Origin: Bremia lactucae
Lineage: Eukaryota; Oomycota; Peronosporomycetes; Peronosporales; Peronosporaceae
DNA: 64,000 bases
Direction of reading: 5' to 3'
Assembly: GCF_004359215.1 (NCBI RefSeq)
Contig: NW_027152021.1
Location: 70,941 to 134,940, forward strand
Position numbers and translations under genes: made by a program. A model generated the notes under the pieces. It did no database searches. It saw only the letters and a list, made by a program, of their open reading frames with translations, and was not told the DNA's origin. Numbering within the stretch: position 1 is the stretch's first letter; each line of letters begins with the position of its first letter. Of the stretch, positions 31,691 to 43,257 are shown one piece after another.

Positions 31691-32882
31691 ACACCAGGAA
31701 TGTGTGACTAGTGCTAAAGCACAATTTCAGCCGCCAACGTTGGCATCCATGAAGGCATGCCACGGGACGAGCTCAATAGCCTCTGAAATAAAAAAGAGCT
31801 ACAGTCTGGACGACCATTGTCGCTTGCTGTTGGGTCACTTTGGTGGACGAAAGGTAACCATTCCGTCGCACCTGAAAACTAAGCTAAATCGCTCGAGCTA
31901 CAGCGATGGCCTGTAGTGGCATCAGCTGTCACCTTGTGATCCCTTTAGAATCTATGTGCCTCATGACACAGATCTCAAGCTGTTCATCCTTCACAAGCTC
32001 CATGATGCACCATCTAGTGGGCATCTGGGCCATAAAAAGACATTCTTACGGGTGTCAGAGGAATTTTGGTGGCCACACCTATATAGATGGGTGGCCAACT
32101 ATATTCGCTCTTGCGAACAGTGTCAGCGCATTAAGCCTGGATCTTCCAGCAGTCCGCCACTGAAGCCGTTACCGATTCGAACGGATCGTTGAACGTCAGT
32201 AAATCTGGACTTCATGTTTGGCATGCCGCCCGATCATAAGGGTCGGACGGGGCTCGTCGTCTTTATAGACAGACTTAGCAAAATAGCGCATTTAGCACCA
32301 TGCAAAACATCGATCACAGGCAAGGAGGCAGCTCTCTTATTCCTGGATCATGTTTAATGATTACACGGAATGCCCAAGTCCATAGTATCGGACGAGATCC
32401 GCGCTTACGTCTGGTTTTTGGCGACATGTATTCGAGCTGCTAAGTAGCAAGCTCCACATATCGACCGCAAATCATCCCCAGACCGATGACCAAACAGAAC
32501 GTGCTAATCGAATCGTGGCGGATGTCTTACGCACTATAGCAACTCCGAAAGAGTGGAGCAAGCAATTGCCCGTTGTGGAGCCAGTAGGGGTGAGACATCG
32601 TTTTATATTAACGGACTGCGCCATCCTCGGACGCCAGTCTCGTTTGTGCGCAGCACGAGTCTTAGTGGGGGAGGACCCCTCACTATGCTCGGTGCGAAAG
32701 AGGGACATAGTTTCGTCAATATGACGATGGCCCGCAATGGTATCATCTCAACGACTGAAACTTGCCCTAGTGACCCTGCCAGTTTAGCAGTGGTCAATAA
32801 AACTACGTCTTATGACCGACTTCTCGGCGGTATCATAGGCGAGTTTGATATTTAAAGCGTGAGCGAGGCTCAACGCTTTGTG
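30488..32882 (+). repeat. 2395-bp direct duplication, first copy
   Basis: It spans RT fingers to the end of integrase. The second copy, 32884-35278, has exactly the same length. I see about ten substitutions, all in the first 540 bp, and none after that. Confidence 0.95.
31680..32850 (+). pseudogene. Integrase of copy A2 (first copy)
   Basis: The HHCC domain reads HKLHDAPSSGHLGHKKT ... FWWPHLYRWVANYIRSCEQC (31956-32192). The core reads as VFIDRLSKIAHLAPCKTSIT with its first catalytic Asp. The second catalytic region is damaged (PSPIVSDEIR-like around 32370 in shifted frames), and PQTDDQTERANRIV lies near 32480. A stop at 31914 and several frameshifts are present. It is included in the duplicated segment. 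Confidence 0.85.
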
Positions 32883-32883
32883 N
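32883..32883. other. Single N at the duplication junction
   Basis: One ambiguous base exactly at the boundary between the two 2395-bp copies, interrupting ...ctttgtg n cgagcc.... It looks like a contig join. Confidence 1.
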
Positions 32884-35278
32884 CGAGCCAAGGCGGGACA
32901 TGTGCGTGAGAGCAAATCGCCTCACTGCAGCCCGACCTTTTGTGTGCGTAAAGCCACAGGTGGATGGCGCGTGGTTCATGCTTACAATAAGCTGAACACG
33001 GCGACCGTACCGGCGCAAACGCCAATCCCGCGGAAAGATGTCTTGTTGAACTCCATGGGAAAGTCAACTATCTTTTCCGCGTTGAATTTGAAGGATGGCT
33101 ACTACCAGGTACTGATTAGAGAGTCTGATGTAGCCAAAATGGAAGTAAGCACCCCAAGCGGTATGCTTTGGGATTGGCTTGTGATGCCCCAAGGTTTGAA
33201 TAACGCATTAGCGACATTCAACCGAGTGGTGGCTCACGTGATGCGTCAGCACCGTGCCTACGCGCCCCATTATTTTGACGATGTATTCGTGCATAGAAAC
33301 GCCGAGGACGGGCTGAGCGCAATAGAGTCGCACAAGCGTCATTTAGACGCTGTGTAACAGACTTTGAAGGACGCTCAATTGTACGTCAACTTGCAAAAGT
33401 GCGTCATAGGGGTCCCTGAGATACCTGTGCTGGGATGCATCGTATGGAACACATGGTGTACAAGCAGACCCAGACAAGGTAAAAGCAGCAAAGGAATGGC
33501 CAATCTTACGGCATGTGAAGAATTTGCGCCAATTCGTAGGGCTCGCTAATTACTTGCATAAATATAGCAAGAATTATGCTGAGCAAATCAAACCATTATC
33601 TGACCTCCTTAAAAAAGGACGCAGAATGGTTTGGTTAAAAGAACAAGATGATGCGTTCACATCAGTGAAGCAATCTCTTGTAGAGGCACCGGTCCTGGCA
33701 TTGCCAGACGCGGATAAGCCTTTATCGTCGTCTGCGATGCAAGTAATTTTGCAATCGGCAGCGCGCTCATACAGAAGAATGACGACGGCGTTAACCGCTT
33801 CATCTCTTATCAGTCCCGGCTTTTAAACGCGACGGAACTGAATTACACAGACTTCAATTAAGTATGCCCTTTACAAGTTTCCTGTGCACCTATTGGGCAC
33901 CGAACCATTTGTGGTTTACACGGATCACACATCACAGCGAACCGCAATATGCTCATCGCACCTCTCACCTAGAATGGCAAGATGGCTTATATTCTTCTCT
34001 GAATTTAATTTCAAAGTTGAATACAAGCCGGGTAAGTCGAATGTCTTGGCTGACGCTTTATCGCGCAGACCAGACTTCGAGGTAAGACACCAGGAATGTG
34101 TGACTAGTGCTAAAGCACAATTTCAGCCGCCAACGTTGGCATCCATGAAGGCATGCCACGGGACGAGCTCAATAGCCTCTGAAATAAAAAAGAGCTACAG
34201 TCTGGACGACCATTGTCGCTTGCTGTTGGGTCACTTTGGTGGACGAAAGGTAACCATTCCGTCGCACCTGAAAACTAAGCTAAATCGCTCGAGCTACAGC
34301 GATGGCCTGTAGTGGCATCAGCTGTCACCTTGTGATCCCTTTAGAATCTATGTGCCTCATGACACAGATCTCAAGCTGTTCATCCTTCACAAGCTCCATG
34401 ATGCACCATCTAGTGGGCATCTGGGCCATAAAAAGACATTCTTACGGGTGTCAGAGGAATTTTGGTGGCCACACCTATATAGATGGGTGGCCAACTATAT
34501 TCGCTCTTGCGAACAGTGTCAGCGCATTAAGCCTGGATCTTCCAGCAGTCCGCCACTGAAGCCGTTACCGATTCGAACGGATCGTTGAACGTCAGTAAAT
34601 CTGGACTTCATGTTTGGCATGCCGCCCGATCATAAGGGTCGGACGGGGCTCGTCGTCTTTATAGACAGACTTAGCAAAATAGCGCATTTAGCACCATGCA
34701 AAACATCGATCACAGGCAAGGAGGCAGCTCTCTTATTCCTGGATCATGTTTAATGATTACACGGAATGCCCAAGTCCATAGTATCGGACGAGATCCGCGC
34801 TTACGTCTGGTTTTTGGCGACATGTATTCGAGCTGCTAAGTAGCAAGCTCCACATATCGACCGCAAATCATCCCCAGACCGATGACCAAACAGAACGTGC
34901 TAATCGAATCGTGGCGGATGTCTTACGCACTATAGCAACTCCGAAAGAGTGGAGCAAGCAATTGCCCGTTGTGGAGCCAGTAGGGGTGAGACATCGTTTT
35001 ATATTAACGGACTGCGCCATCCTCGGACGCCAGTCTCGTTTGTGCGCAGCACGAGTCTTAGTGGGGGAGGACCCCTCACTATGCTCGGTGCGAAAGAGGG
35101 ACATAGTTTCGTCAATATGACGATGGCCCGCAATGGTATCATCTCAACGACTGAAACTTGCCCTAGTGACCCTGCCAGTTTAGCAGTGGTCAATAAAACT
35201 ACGTCTTATGACCGACTTCTCGGCGGTATCATAGGCGAGTTTGATATTTAAAGCGTGAGCGAGGCTCAACGCTTTGTG
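32884..35278 (+). repeat. 2395-bp direct duplication, second copy (RT-RNase H-IN)
   Basis: It repeats RT (32884-33549, with a stop at 33356 where the first copy has TTG), RNase H and integrase with the same stops and frameshifts as the first copy, such as the stop at 34310. Sharing identical lesions means the duplication is younger than the decay, or is artificial. Confidence 0.95.
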
Positions 35279-36187
35279 AACGAGCGATTAGCCATCTCAC
35301 GAAAAGTCCGTGACGGGATGGCAAGCGCACAGGACAAGCAAAAAGAATATGCGGACCAAAATGGTCGCAAAAATAGTGAACGCTTTAGAGTGGGTGATAA
35401 AGTACTATTTAGTACTGCTACTACCTACCTAAAATGTAATTACTGTACTATCTGGAGGTACTACGAAGTTGTTGGCGCGGTTTCACTGGGCGACAGGTTG
35501 AAATCTAAATATAGGCTCAACCTTCCCCCGTACATGAAGACGCACCCGTATTTTTCGTGGGTCGTTTGAAACGGTATGTAGACCCAAATGAGGTCACATA
35601 CTTCATCCGTCTAAGGAGACCGATGGTGACGCCGACAGTGAGTCGAGCGTCGTTCGGGTGAGTGGAACAATGAATGCGAAGAACTATCGGACCGACTCCT
35701 CTCACCACGAACAGGACTTGGAGAGCGGGGGACATCACGCGAGTAACGCGGAACCCTCAGCATTATCCGCTCAAAAATGTCCAAGCGAGTCTTCAGGCGC
35801 TCATTAAATCTGAGGAGCCTCCGCTCGGACATCAAAAAGATCCGAGGTCAGTCGCGAGACTTGACCCTCGAGATCCGCAATACGTCGTTCGGCAGCGCTA
35901 AACGCCTGTGACTGAACGGACGAAGGTAAGGCAGCTGCGAGTAGGTGGGCGAGATCGCCACGCCTATCGAACGCCGTCTGCCCTGATGGATGCAGGTGGG
36001 AATCAAACCTTTCTTGTTGGAAGGTTGCTTGCCTACCGCTCCGTGAGGCAAAGGTATCAGATCCTCGTCCAATAATAGGTTACCTGAAGTTTTTTACTCT
36101 TGGGAACCGATCGAAACCCTACCTATCGACGTGCCTGGCTTGGTGGCTGCCTATGAAAAGGAGCACCAACTGAGGCCTCTTCGCTAG
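35279..36187 (+). pseudogene. Integrase C-terminus and chromodomain of copy A2
   Basis: 35255-35569 encodes QRFVNERLAISRKVRDGMAS and the integrase C-terminal region ending PPYMKTHPYFSWVV. A Ser/Glu-rich linker leads to a damaged chromodomain (about 35990-36187): QTFLVGRLLAYRSVRQRYQI in shifted frames, then WEPIETLPIDVPGLVAAYEK. The WKGY motif is disrupted (a stop at about 36073), while A1 keeps it. Confidence 0.75.
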
Positions 36188-37107
36188 TTCAAATCGACTA
36201 GCAGAAGCAGTGTTGTGAGAAGAAACAGGGGGTACAGTATTGACCATGATTTCTTTTACGCGTAAGCGGGCGAAATTAATTCGCTGCGGCCGTTGTTTCA
36301 TCGCATCGGAATGCGGATAAATGCGGCGCATAAATTCCGCCTCGTATTGGTCGGGCGTTTCATGTGAACGCAACACGACCGGGATCGGGAAAATACACCC
36401 AAGCGATTTTCCCTGAGCCCTCCATGATTAAAAGACGCCACAATATTTATCAGCGTCTAGAAGAGCGCGTTCTAGGAGCGACGCTCTTGGCTCGTTTAAA
36501 CGAGGCCATTTAGATGAAGGGGGTGTCGGTGATATGCCACTCATCACATAGCCACGTTCAAAACAACTGGCTTGTGGCACCGACTAAGCACGTTCACGTG
36601 TCGTCGGCGGAGCTTTAGGATCGGAATCCTTTATGTCAGAACCATTATGAATAATGGTCGGAGCACAAGGCGTTGTGGTTTTATTTAACGGAGAAGCAGC
36701 TGCGCCTTTATGGGCAGCGCTCTCATTAATGGTTGCTGCGCTATCCAGCGCAGACGACGAGACATCATTCGTAAATGTTGCTCCATGCTGTGAGCCATGA
36801 GAGAAGCTTGGATGGGCACTAATGCGCCATCATCCTTCCTCATGAGCTCGTTGTCCGCATCACTACTATGAGGTGACGGCAATGGTGTCGACTCATTGTA
36901 GTCGACAATGAGCGACGGATCAACATCCTCACTGTTAAAGTGGGATGGATCCTTTAGCCCCGTTAACGCGACAGCAGCAGTGGCTGTTGGCGTTTTGACT
37001 AAGGCATTGGACGCTGCCGGTATATTAACGCGGCGCGTGCGCATAGTGCGAGGTTAAAGGGGCGTCTTTGCAGACAACCCACCAGCATGGCTCCTTTTAA
37101 GTGGCAT
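36119..37107 (-). pseudogene. Antisense accessory ORF of family A, copy A2
   Basis: It starts at ATG 37107 (MPLKRSHAGG), 130 bp inside the 3' LTR, opposite to pol. It is readable in sections: ALTGLKDPSHFNSEDVDPSL and STPLPSPHSSDADNELMRKD (37044-36800); after a frameshift SSSALDSAATINESAAHKGA and NGSDIKDSDPKAPP; a stop at 36592; then SSKWPRLNEPRASLLERALL, GVF, stop, SWRAQGKSLGCIFPIPVVLR and SHETPDQYEAEFMRRIYPHS, then MKQRPQRINFARLRVKEIM. The same peptides occur in A1. The frame is broken by about three lesions. Function unknown. Confidence 0.6.
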
Positions 37108-37225
37108 CTTTGGCGCCGTGTATGAAAAACAGGTCGCTACAGTGAATGAGAGAACTAAGCGACGCGTTAAGCAGCTCGCAGTTCCTCCTCCCCCTTTGAC
37201 AAATTTTAGAATGTAAATTCGTTCT

Positions 37226-37236
37226 TAAAGGGGGGG
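37226..37236 (+). promoter_or_regulatory. Polypurine tract of copy A2
   Basis: taaaggggggg directly precedes the TGTAAC start of the 3' LTR, the plus-strand primer site. Confidence 0.8.
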
Positions 37237-37598
37237 TGTAACGGTCTAAAATTGCCCTAATGTTACGCAGTCCCCGTTAAGAAACACCTGGTGTACTTAA
37301 GAGGATGGCCAATTACTTTGATAAAGTAAATAGACCCACCACTCGGGTATGGTTCACATTTGCGACCAACCCTTGTATTCGTGATGCACATAGGTGCATT
37401 CACATTAGGAGGGATGATGCCTAGCGTCATCCGTGATGACGGCTAGCTCATCCGTTACGCGAGGTATCTAGGAGGATACGCTCGCAATACGTATAAGTGT
37501 TATCTAAAGAGATGACATTTTTGATTGTTGAAATAGGTATTTATATTTAATGCGATTAAATATAAATCAGTCTGAAATTACTTACTTCTTGGTTGCGC
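37237..37598 (+). repeat. 3' LTR of copy A2, truncated
   Basis: It begins TGTAACGGTC and follows the 5' LTR order until about 37598 (ttacttcttggt), where unrelated family B sequence starts. The last 170 bp are missing. Confidence 0.9.
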
Positions 37599-37690
37599 AA
37601 ATCAACAGTGAGCATAAGGCCACTGATGCAACAACAAGTGTTCCATCCTCATCATTACTCGACGACGTTAGAAGAGCTTATCAAGAAGGT
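37599..37690 (+). mobile_element. Short family B-like gypsy fragment
   Basis: The plus strand reads ATTSVPSSSLLDDVRRAYQE, which resembles the segment just upstream of integrase in B2 (SVPSSTLLDDIKKAYTED near 62300). It is in opposite orientation to the larger B element that follows at 37860. Confidence 0.6.
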
Positions 37691-37859
37691 ATGACTCTTA
37701 AAGGGACGTGAATCACTTTAAAATCCATCCCAACAATTGTAGAATGTAATGGTAAAAGCTTGCTTTAAAAGGATTGTCAAAATTGTTCTTCACAGATAAT
37801 TCATACTCCGCGAAGAGAGACTACCGTCTTACCATTCCTTAAGAGAGGTGTCGACTGTT

Positions 37860-39347
37860 TACGGCCGCGCGTAAAGACGCATGGTCCGTATACACAATGA
37901 ACGGTCCATCATTCAAGAGATAGGCCCTAAATTTAGCCAGTGCGTATTTCATGGCAAGGAGTTCCTTGTCATGCACTATATAATTGCGTTCAGCTGATTG
38001 AAGTTGATGCGATTGAAAACAGACGACGCGCTCTGCGCCGTCTGTGTCGTATTTAGTAACGCACAGCCGATGGCAAGATCGCTGGCGTTACGGACCACAC
38101 GAAAAGGTCGGTCTTGGTCCGCAATCGGCAGGATTGGCGATTGTATCAAGCTTTGTTTGATTTTCTCTAGGAACGCTGACAATTAGCGTCTCATGGACAC
38201 TTAACATTTTTTTCAACAAAGAAGAAAGATACTATCATTTCGGCGTAATTGCGTGAGTACTTGTGCAGGTACGCCGCTTAACAAGGACCTTTCTAAGTTC
38301 CTTTACATCGACTGCCACAGGCCAGTCGGCTTCGCCTTGATCTTTTCTGGATCCGGGCGTACACCGTGTTTATCCACGATGATCCCAAGGACTGGTATTT
38401 TGCTTGCAGCGAATGCACACTGCTTGAGATTCGCATACAATCACTTATGCTTACGCATAAGTGTAAAAACCTTTCGGACGAGAGTACGATGCACTTCAAC
38501 GTCCGACATTACATTCATGGCTCTGCTATGAACGAAGACATCATCAAATAGCTCGGTGCGAAATCCCGCACCGATCTCAACAGTTTGGTTACACATCTGT
38601 TAAATGTCTCAGGGGCATAACTAAGTCCATGTGGTATGACTTGACTTGCCACTCCCATAGCATACTGCTTGGGGTGCTTACTGCTGTAAATGGGATATTT
38701 TGCTCACGCATCAGGATCTGATAGATTTTGTTCACGCATCAGGATCTGATGGAATCCATACATCAGATCCATTGACGAAAAGATAGAACATACCACCTGA
38801 TTAAGTGTTTTCGTGGTATAGGCATTTGAGCCGGTACCGTTGCAACGTTCAATCTAAAAAAATGCATGCACAATCCGCCATCCTCCTGTTGCTCTACGCA
38901 CACAGAAGGTCGGAAAGCTATGTGGGGAAGTTGACTCCCTCACATGACCCGCTGCTAAGCGATCGGCAAAGAATTTGTCTATCGCTAATACTTGTTCACG
39001 AGGCAATGGCCATTGCTTCGTGACATAGTATTTTAAGCCTGGAATTAGGTCGATTTCGTGTCGAGTGCCTTTATCCTTCGGCAACTCGCACGGTACTGAT
39101 TCAGGAAAGACATTTTGAATTCTATTAAATCTTTATACGAAAAAGTTAGTCTTCAAAAACTCCCAGGTTTAAAAGTGAACCGTTGTATCCAAGTCTTCTG
39201 ATCGAGGACACTTTCGTCCATGAATGAGCTGCGGAGAACACGTTTGTTCTTAGGAAATACTATTGCCGACCGAATATCGACCACATAGTTGTCATCTGTG
39301 ACAAGTACGCAGATCTGCTTGACTTTGCCACTACGCAGATCACGCAA
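37860..39347 (-). pseudogene. RT and RNase H remnants of copy B1
   Basis: Linker and RT pieces are DDNYVVDIRSAIVFPKNKRV (39347-39153), KGTRHEIDLIPGLKYYVTKQ, WPLPREQVLAIDKFF and HVRESTSPHSFPTFCVRRAT (39084-38854). The palm region is scattered around 38500-38800. RNase H is SAFLEKIKQSLIQSPILPIA with VVRNASDLAIGCAL (38182-37976; the catalytic Asp of VVCDAS is replaced), then VHDKELLAMKYAL toward 37860. A 30-bp direct duplication (cacgcatcaggatctgat) lies at about 38705-38755. Confidence 0.8.
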
Positions 39348-40491
39348 GAACTATTTTAGGTTCAAGCGTTGAAAATTGATCTATCTCCGATTAATCTCAG
39401 TTTCCTATTTAATTTTTTTCCAAAGGTACCTGGGAACCTTATACCGCAGGTTTCTGGGGACTTATTCCCGCAAATTCTTGAGAACTTATTCCCTCAAGTT
39501 CTATTTGGGGAGTATCCTTCAAAGCTGTTTCTGGCTCTGGGTTGCGCAATCACAGCGAGATCCTTTACGATCGACTCTCCAGTCGATCGAGGACTTTCGC
39601 ACTGCCTAATATAGACAGGCGTTTTACATTTTCTTAAATGTTGCATTCCAAGCAAACATCTTTGTTTCGTACCACTCAACTCTTTCGAGTGGTCGAACTT
39701 CGACGCTGCCTGTGCTGGTGAACAGCCGTAATGATCTAACTCCACAGTGTGTTGGGTATTCAAACCGAGGTCTTGTGCAGTCATGCTAACGACGAACCAA
39801 ACCACAAGTGAGGCCATCGTACGCACTCGTAGGACATCCACACGCTTGTGGACGCTCCAAGACGTTTATCAGTTGACCATCTGATGATCAAGAGACAGGC
39901 ATCGTCACGGCTTGATGCAGCCAATTTATACATGGCTCGTACTTTCTGAACCATGGTTCTCCAAGGATGACACCAAATTTGCCATCCAAATCTAGTACGA
40001 TAAAATCATCATCGTACTATTTACCCGTTAATGTGTATTAATACCAACTACAAGTTTCTTTACTGTTACAAATGCGCCTGTTGCTGGCGCACTGTCATCC
40101 TCGTTAGAGGGATATCGCGCTCAACGAACTTGGGCCTGCAATCTTCTAGCGATTGGCGTCGAATAAAATTCCTCGATGCCTGACAATCGACTAGGAACTT
40201 AAGTGGCAAATTATTTGACACTTTTATTTCAAGGTGATGAGGTTAACCTCATCACCTGGGGCAGTTCCATACCATGTATGTGTGTGAGGAGCAACTTTCA
40301 TCAAAAGGCCTGCAAATTCTTTTGACGCTGCTGGTTCAGAAGGGCGCCCCGCTCTACTGATCCCGACCGTTTTCTTTAAAGATTCGCCGTGCCGTTGCAA
40401 TTTCGCAACAGCGTCCTAGCGGGAGGTTTGTAGGCACTGGCCGTGAGGCACTTCACTCATAGGCGTAGCGGCCCGTCTTTTGACAACGATT

Positions 40492-41484
40492 TCATTTTTG
40501 TAATCGTTTGTAACTTGAAGAGCGAGGTTTCTCGCTCTCTACACACGAGAGCTCCACTGGTTCAGGACCTCCGATTTGTTGTCGTCTCGGTGGACGATAT
40601 TCACCCGAGTGGACGAAAGCCTGTCTCAGGCTGAAGTCTTCTTCTTCCACTACAGAGATCGCTTGGTCAAGCGTATCTAATTTGAGCCGGAACAGATGAG
40701 TCTCTACAGGACCGTCTGTGCGACCCTTGATGAACACAGAAACCTGTGTGTGTTCATTAATCGGATGATCCACGATACAACGGACCAGGTATCGTGACTG
40801 CTGGGCATAAGCGTGAAGGTCACGCGTGCCCTGCTTCAAATCCAGGAGCTCGGCTCGAGCCCTAAATTAGGCATGTGGCGGCTCCCAAACGTTTGCATGA
40901 GACGGGTCTTAAAGACCTCATAACTTGACCTAAAGACTAGTGGGTAGTGAAACTTGAGCCCCAAGGCCTAATATTTTGGCACGTCCGGATACGTTGGACA
41001 TGCCAAATTTCACTTTCGTCGCATCATCACTGATACGACGAGCTGCTATGGTGTCGTTTAACTCGACGAACCATCTTAAAAGGGGGTCGACCTTAAACTT
41101 AGAGATTTCGATCTTTAAGCTTTCGCTTTGACCCGGAGGCGTCGGACAATTAGCAGCATGTAAATGCTGCTGTCTCAACTGTTCGAATTGTTGAGCACGC
41201 TGTTCTTTCAACACCTCCGCGTGTTGAGAGCCGTTGTGAAACAAGGCAACCTTTTCTCGGGCCCTGTCGAGTTCGTGTTAAATGAACTCGGCTATGGCCG
41301 CATGCTGTTCATCTCTGCCCAGAGTTTCCAGCATGGCGCCAACGGCTGGCCCGCCTACGACCGGAATTATTCGTTCAATGGCTCTCCGTTCAAGGTCACT
41401 CAAATAAGAAAATTCTTCTTGCGTTGCGTGATAGCCTTCTTGAGGGGCTGGAAAGCTTCCTCCTTCTTCATCCAGCATGTCCAT
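40492..41484 (-). pseudogene. Gag of copy B1
   Basis: Three frames on the minus strand: MDMLDEEGGSFPAPQEGYHA and RRAIERIIPVVGGPAVGAML (41484-41278); a Gln/His-rich helical part QFEQLRQQHLHAANC leading to LKIEISKFKVDPLLRWFVEL (41244-40930); and a capsid C-terminal part with DLHAYAQQSRYLVRCIVDHP, VFIKGRTDGPVETHLFRLKL and TLDQAISVVEEEDFSLRQAF (40839-40492). This resembles gypsy Gag capsid domains. The start near 41484 lies about 50 bases past the PBS. Confidence 0.8.
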
Positions 41485-41518
41485 GTTGGATAAAACGTGC
41501 GTAGGTGGTCGTTGAACG

Positions 41519-41536
41519 AACTTTGAAGTGCTACCA
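41519..41536 (-). promoter_or_regulatory. Primer binding site, family B
   Basis: TGGTAGCACTTCAAAGTT on the minus strand lies just after an LTR end CCCGTTACT. Its first 11 bases are identical to the family A site, so both families probably use related primers. Confidence 0.65.
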
Positions 41537-41539
41537 GAA

Positions 41540-42060
41540 GTAACGGGACACCTTTTACTAAAACTGATCAGTACTAGTTGAACTTACACTGCTTACAGTG
41601 TAGGTGAGGTGCCTCGAAACTTCACGTACACAAAGGTACAGAGGAAGGTTTCTATAAAGCTAAGGGTCTTTAGCTTAAAGATCTAGCTCGACAAAGGCTT
41701 AAGAATAGAGAAAGTAAAACAGTATTAATCGATTAAGTTTTCCTACGCATCGATCTTCTTATACTTCTAAACTTATTAAATTAAAAAGTAACAATGTATG
41801 GCGCCTGCATGCGCAGCGCAAACGTGTCGCATAACGATTGGTGGGACTGATTTCTTAAATTAACCAACCAATCAACAGAACTAATGTCTTATTGCATGAA
41901 TCTTACCAGATTTGGTAGTATTGGCACTATTAAGTCAAATAACTAATGAGGATAGGGAATTTTTAAACTCGCCCTCGCTTTTCCTAAACTACCCCTTCTA
42001 TTTCTTGGCCAATCAAATGTGATAATTACAGCCCATCACATTTCATTATATAAATCAACG
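41540..42060 (-). repeat. 5' LTR of family B copy B1 (outer border uncertain)
   Basis: The 3' end on the minus strand (GTGTCCCGTTACT) abuts the PBS. The last 200 bp share blocks (CCTTCCTCTG, GAGGCACC, GCAGTG) with the solo LTRs at 13324-13656 and 52206-52585. The upstream border is not sharp by eye. Confidence 0.6.
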
Positions 42061-42834
42061 TCGGAATCTCTATGCACGATCCGCAACGGTGAAATCTTCG
42101 CGCACGACTGGCAACATCAAATCAAGGATTGGTCATTTAACTAAAGCATTGACAAATTTGTACTTGGAGAGACAGCAGCATTGAATCGAAGCCACCTGCT
42201 GACGTGCAGTATTCGCAAGCCTGCGATTGGAAGAATATGCAATAAGGTGCTCAAGGTCATGCTTGTGAGCACCATCATCTATCTCCAACTTCCAAGCTCT
42301 TTGCTCCTACGCTTAAAAATGATTTGGAAAGGACAGTTGAAGCACTTATGGATTCGTTTCATTGAATTTTCGGGGCGGTCTGAGTCATGATGGATATTAG
42401 CATTCTCGCATTTAAAAACATTTACTCGCACTTCGTAAGTCTCACTCTCCGTTGACAATCTCAAGCTGCATGGTGTCGTGTTTTGCGCCCATCTACGCCA
42501 TCATCGATCTCCATGGTACGTTGTTGAAATCACTTGAAATGCAAACTGTAAGGGATATGCTGCACTTGATCTTAGCCATGAGGCAGAGAAGGTATCATGA
42601 AAAGATGACGTTGTTATTCATAAAAATCTGTAATAAGCATACGACGGAGTTTTAGCATGCTTCAATGTAGTTACGTAATCAATAAACTTTCGAGTAGATT
42701 AAGACTCTGTAAGACTGTCCCATTTACGTTTTCTGCTGTTCAGACAATAAATAACACATATCCTGTTTGATATCCCACCCCCGCTACCTGTTGCTGGCAA
42801 CACATCAACGATTGTGTTTTGCTGCTCAGCGACG
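42061..42834. other. Intergenic, nothing recognised
   Basis: Short ORFs only (for example 42181-42390), no family resemblance. Confidence 0.5.
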
Positions 42835-43257
42835 GGTAACGGGCTAAAGTTGCCCTTATGTTACACAGTCCCCGTTAAGTACACTTGGTCTACTTAAGGG
42901 GATGGTAAATTACTTTATTAAAGTTATTAGACCCACCACTCGGGTGTGGCTCACATTTGTGACCAACCCTTGTGTATGTGATGCACATAGGTGCATTCAC
43001 ATTAGAAGCAAGGACTGGACAGGCGGAAGAGATTCATCGAGGCTTACACATAATCCAGACCAGGTGAAGTATCCACCTCCACCTGGTCTGAAGGCCTTAA
43101 TATTGAGGCGCGAGGAGAAATCGCGACTTTTTATTGCAACAAATAGAGCAGGCATCTAACACCAGATTCTCATGCTGAATCTGGCGTCTCTCATGCCGGT
43201 TCCGAAAATCCACGAAACCGCGATGAGCAGGTTTAACCGCTTCCTCGCTGTGCTAGG
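42835..43257 (+). mobile_element. Chimeric fragment: family A LTR with family B-like insert
   Basis: 42835-43005 is the first 170 bp of a family A LTR. 43010-43227 resembles the end of family B pol and the adjoining antisense region (compare 63440-63520, around ccgaaaatcc and gcgatgagc). 43228-43257 is again family A LTR (accgcttcctcgctgtgcta). This patchwork has lost the middle of the LTR. Confidence 0.65.

Larger units (their letters stand above)
27491..37598 (+). mobile_element. Ty3/gypsy chromodomain element, copy A2 (nearly full length)
   Basis: 5' LTR - PBS - gag - protease - RT - RNase H - integrase - chromodomain - antisense ORF - PPT - 3' LTR are all present. The 3' LTR is truncated at about 37598. 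It contains a 2395-bp direct duplication of RT-RNase H-integrase. Without the duplication the element would be about 7.7 kb. Scattered stops and frameshifts make it non-autonomous, although RT is open for 242 codons. Confidence 0.95.
37860..42060 (-). mobile_element. Ty3/gypsy family B element, copy B1 (3' truncated)
   Basis: The minus-strand order LTR (about 42060-41540), PBS, gag (41484-40492), protease/linker, RT (39347-38293) and RNase H (38182-37860) is followed by truncation before integrase. All parts are frameshifted. B1 pairs with the plus-strand B2 at 60530, which has the missing integrase end. Confidence 0.85.

Noticed and set aside
42902..43159. 85-aa ORF in the mosaic LTR fragment
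   Set aside because: It runs across the junction of two different repeat fragments and is therefore accidental.
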